Of a stretch of DNA of 20,700 bases, positions 18,793 through 20,700 are shown piece after piece (the stretch's first letter is position 1; every line of letters starts with the position of its first letter). Source of the stretch: Saccoglossus kowalevskii (taxonomy: Eukaryota > Hemichordata > Enteropneusta > Harrimaniidae); assembly GCF_000003605.2 (NCBI RefSeq), contig NW_003150774.1, positions 46,702-67,401 on the forward strand, given 5' to 3'. The notes under the pieces were generated by a model. That model searched no databases and had not been told where the DNA came from. It saw only the letters and a list, made by a program, of their open reading frames with translations. Made by a program: the position numbers and the translations under genes.

Positions 18793-19197
18793 ACCAGTAT
18801 ACTAATTAATTAAACTATTAATTAATATGGTAAAAACGTTTAGAAAACAGGGATAAATAAACTTTGTGAGACCAAGTACACCAGCAGACAAGATTCTGCA
18901 AAACCTGCAAGTCTGCAGTTGAAGACGAGTACGGTAAAATAGGAAAATTATGATATTAAAGGCCCTTTCATGCTCTGCCTTTAAAGGAACAACATTTTCT
19001 CTGGGAATAGAAGAAATGGCAACTTTACAGAGAATTCTGTTCTGAAAATTACTTGCAACTTTTGCAAAACACTTTTTGTTCAATCTGGACTTGACGAAGT
19101 ACACTGATAGCTGCAGTTTTTACAATGATGACTTCTCTCTCATTCAAAATATCAAAGGATTATAATATGAATAAAACCCAAATATTCTATTTTACAG
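18793..19197. other. Likely VEPH1 intron before the ATG exon
   Basis: A minus-strand open frame at 18802-19104 has no motif and lies just before a good acceptor on the plus strand. I treat it as chance. Confidence 0.45.
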
Positions 19198-19223
19198 TAT
19201 TTTTTTGATGCTCTGATGTAAGT
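19198..19223 (+). other. VEPH1 5' UTR piece in the ATG exon
   Basis: A pyrimidine-rich acceptor TATTTTACAG ends at 19197, leaving 26 nt of leader before the ATG. A short ATG (in ATGCTCTGA) precedes the start and terminates after two codons, a minimal upstream ORF. This implies splicing from a noncoding first exon further left. Confidence 0.55.
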
Positions 19224-20617
19224 ATGCATTTGTTATTTGCACAAGTGCTAGCTCAGAGGGACCTCTCAAGAGCTGGGGATCTCTTCTCGATTGACGACAA
19301 AGAGATTGTTGATGACTTGTCAGAAGTCTTAATGACTATCAAGGACATTTCGTCATCTGAAGATTATCTCAACAACGACAATGACCAGGCCGTAGTAGAA
19401 ATATGCATTACCAGAGTCACGACAGCTATTAAGTAAGTTTCCTTTTTAGTTAATTTAGTGAATTTTGATTTCATACCACAAGAATTTAAGGTGCGAGGTC
19501 TCGTAGATACGAATGTAAATCTTGAGATCGATGATAACTTTTGCATGAGATGACACCGGGCTTGAACTTCATGGAAGCATTCAATACAAAATTTAGGCTT
19601 GATGCCCAATTTGTTGCCCTTTATGGAGTCCTGCATATCACTTGACGTGTGAGTCAGTGGTTAGTGTGTCCTCTCATCATCATCAGGGAGGTTATGGGTT
19701 TGACTTCCATGGTCAGCTGCATACTCATATTCTGGAAATGTTATCCTTTCAGATGTAATTCACATGTATGAAAATGTGTTCTACTTTCTATTGCAGAGAA
19801 ACTGGATCCATTAACGACAATGCGACAGCACTAGTGTTGCTATGGCAATCTTGTTTAGAATACAACCTAAAACCAATAAACCGAGATGAAGACTCACCAC
19901 ACGCTAAAATTGCCTCCGATATTATGAGTTGTTTATTTATGGTAAGTTAGGTCGTCTTCTTGAAAGTTAAAATACACAATTGAATAAAATTCATGCAACT
20001 CTCCTTTTAAAACTCCTCCATCTCCAAAATTATTAATTATTTGTTCAGGGTTTTGAATAACGAAAGTATTTAAGGTGACATACTCTCAGGATAGGAGTGT
20101 CTTGTAGCTTGTGCTATGTGAGCTGTAGAACTCATTAAAAATGTCCACTTTTTAACTTCTCGGTGGAAGACTATGTCACGTTCACATGCTGAGTGGTTAA
20201 TTTACATTACTCTGCTGTTGAGTTGTACATTCAAATATTTGAGTATGGACACATATATTTGTTTCCATTTTTACAGATTGTTGTTGTGTGAAATGAACAT
20301 GAGTTCGCCGAAAATGAATATTGATGAGTCAGAAACATGAATAAGTAAACTAAAGGACTGATAGCTAAGATATTTTATTATACTCCACTTTAAGAAGTTC
20401 ATGATCACTGTGTGAAAGATTAATCACTATTTTTATTTTTAGAATTATTCCAACAAAGCAGTAATGGAATTAGCCGTTCCAGTGGCAGTTAAGTTTCTAG
20501 AACAGGGCAATAAAGAAATTACAAGAAATATGTCAAGTTATTTGTCTTTGGTTGCCATTGAAAGTGCCAGCCTATTGGCAAGGCACACCATCCCCATCAT
20601 ACAGAGCATTGTTAAAG
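19224..20617 (+). CDS. VEPH1: VEPH1 / Melted-family protein, N-terminal exons (partial)
   Basis: First three coding exons of the ventricular-zone PH-domain protein, homologue of fly Melted, a membrane-associated modulator of insulin/TOR/FoxO and TGF-beta signalling. Exons are 19224-19432 (donor GTAAGT, phase 2), 19797-19941 (acceptor TTGCAG, donor GTAAGT, phase 0) and 20443-20617 (acceptor TTTTTAG, donor GTAGGT, phase 1). The joined reading frame is open for about 176 residues. I recognise the family by the pattern [43 protein letters not shown] and RNMSSYLSL, which follows the vertebrate VEPH1 N-terminus closely. Full-length vertebrate VEPH1 is about 830 residues, with the PH domain at the far C-terminus, so four-fifths lies beyond this window. 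The ATG exon starts at an acceptor (TTTTACAG, 19190-19197), so an upstream noncoding exon is expected. Confidence 0.92.
19645..19712 (+). repeat. tRNA-derived SINE-like head in VEPH1 intron
   Basis: GAGTCAGTGGTTAGTG (19651-19666) resembles a pol III A box and GGTTTGACTTCC (19697-19708) a B box, about 45 bp apart with a CATCATCATCAGGGAGG link. This layout is that of degraded tRNA genes at the head of many SINEs. It cannot fold into a complete tRNA. The 3' body is not delimited. Confidence 0.5.
19942..20442 (+). other. VEPH1 intron 2
   Basis: 501 bp between donor GTAAGT and acceptor TTTTTAG; nothing else recognised. Confidence 0.8.
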
Positions 20618-20700
20618 GTAGGTGTCTACCCTCTAGCATGAATGGTTTAGTCTGATCATAAAGTAACAGTTGCATTTACCATGTAGTTACCTGGTATGTA

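Noticed and set aside
18802-19104. Minus-strand open frame of 100 codons
   Set aside because: No recognisable motif, AT-rich, and placed in the presumed VEPH1 intron.
1-20700. CRISPR array, bacterial operon or phage content
   Set aside because: Repeats lack regular unique spacers, genes are intron-split, and there are no ribosome binding sites.

Overview
The window looks like metazoan nuclear DNA. It has spliced genes with consensus GT..AG introns, a secreted lipocalin family, an N-terminal piece of VEPH1 (Melted family), a dead non-LTR retrotransposon, short inverted-repeat elements, a tRNA-derived SINE-like head and diverged tandem repeats. The VEPH1 fragment is close to the vertebrate protein, and the repeat mix suits a marine invertebrate. 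A non-vertebrate deuterostome such as a hemichordate or amphioxus is my best guess, but the species is not determined.

Layout. Positions 1-4260 hold no gene I can support, only a diverged AT-rich tandem repeat (about 528-905), a GCGGAGCT hairpin and a dispersed-repeat fragment. Positions 4260-15660 hold a minus-strand tandem cluster of apolipoprotein D-like lipocalins. Each live copy has two coding exons joined at the same phase-1 intron: lipocalin 1 (exons 6998-6665 and 5272-5040), lipocalin 2 (11088-10743 and 10000-9711) and lipocalin 3 (15599-15254 and 13503-13247). A fourth copy survives only as a broken second exon at about 4266-4592. Repeats sit between and inside the genes: an inverted-repeat element in intron 1 of lipocalin 1, AT-rich repeats of about 150 bp at 7300-8340, a 124-bp tandem array at 8384-8777 that shares its core with the 3' flank of lipocalin 2, a minisatellite split by a second inverted-repeat element at 12319-12716, and a 5'-truncated LINE inside the intron of lipocalin 3.

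Positions 15660-17370 are largely empty. Around 17370-17510 a CCAAT box and a YY1-type AAGATGGCGGC element suggest the VEPH1 promoter, reading rightward. Another inverted-repeat element follows at 18097-18306 (possibly to 18792). VEPH1 coding exons 1-3 lie at 19224-19432, 19797-19941 and 20443-20617, and the gene continues past the window end.

The lipocalins are predicted secreted carriers of small hydrophobic ligands. VEPH1/Melted is a cytoplasmic, membrane-associated signalling modulator. No functional link between them is visible, and they are simply neighbours in divergent orientation. The main interest is the record of recent tandem duplication: promoter replacement, C-terminal truncation, exon loss, and conversion of a gene's flank into a tandem repeat.
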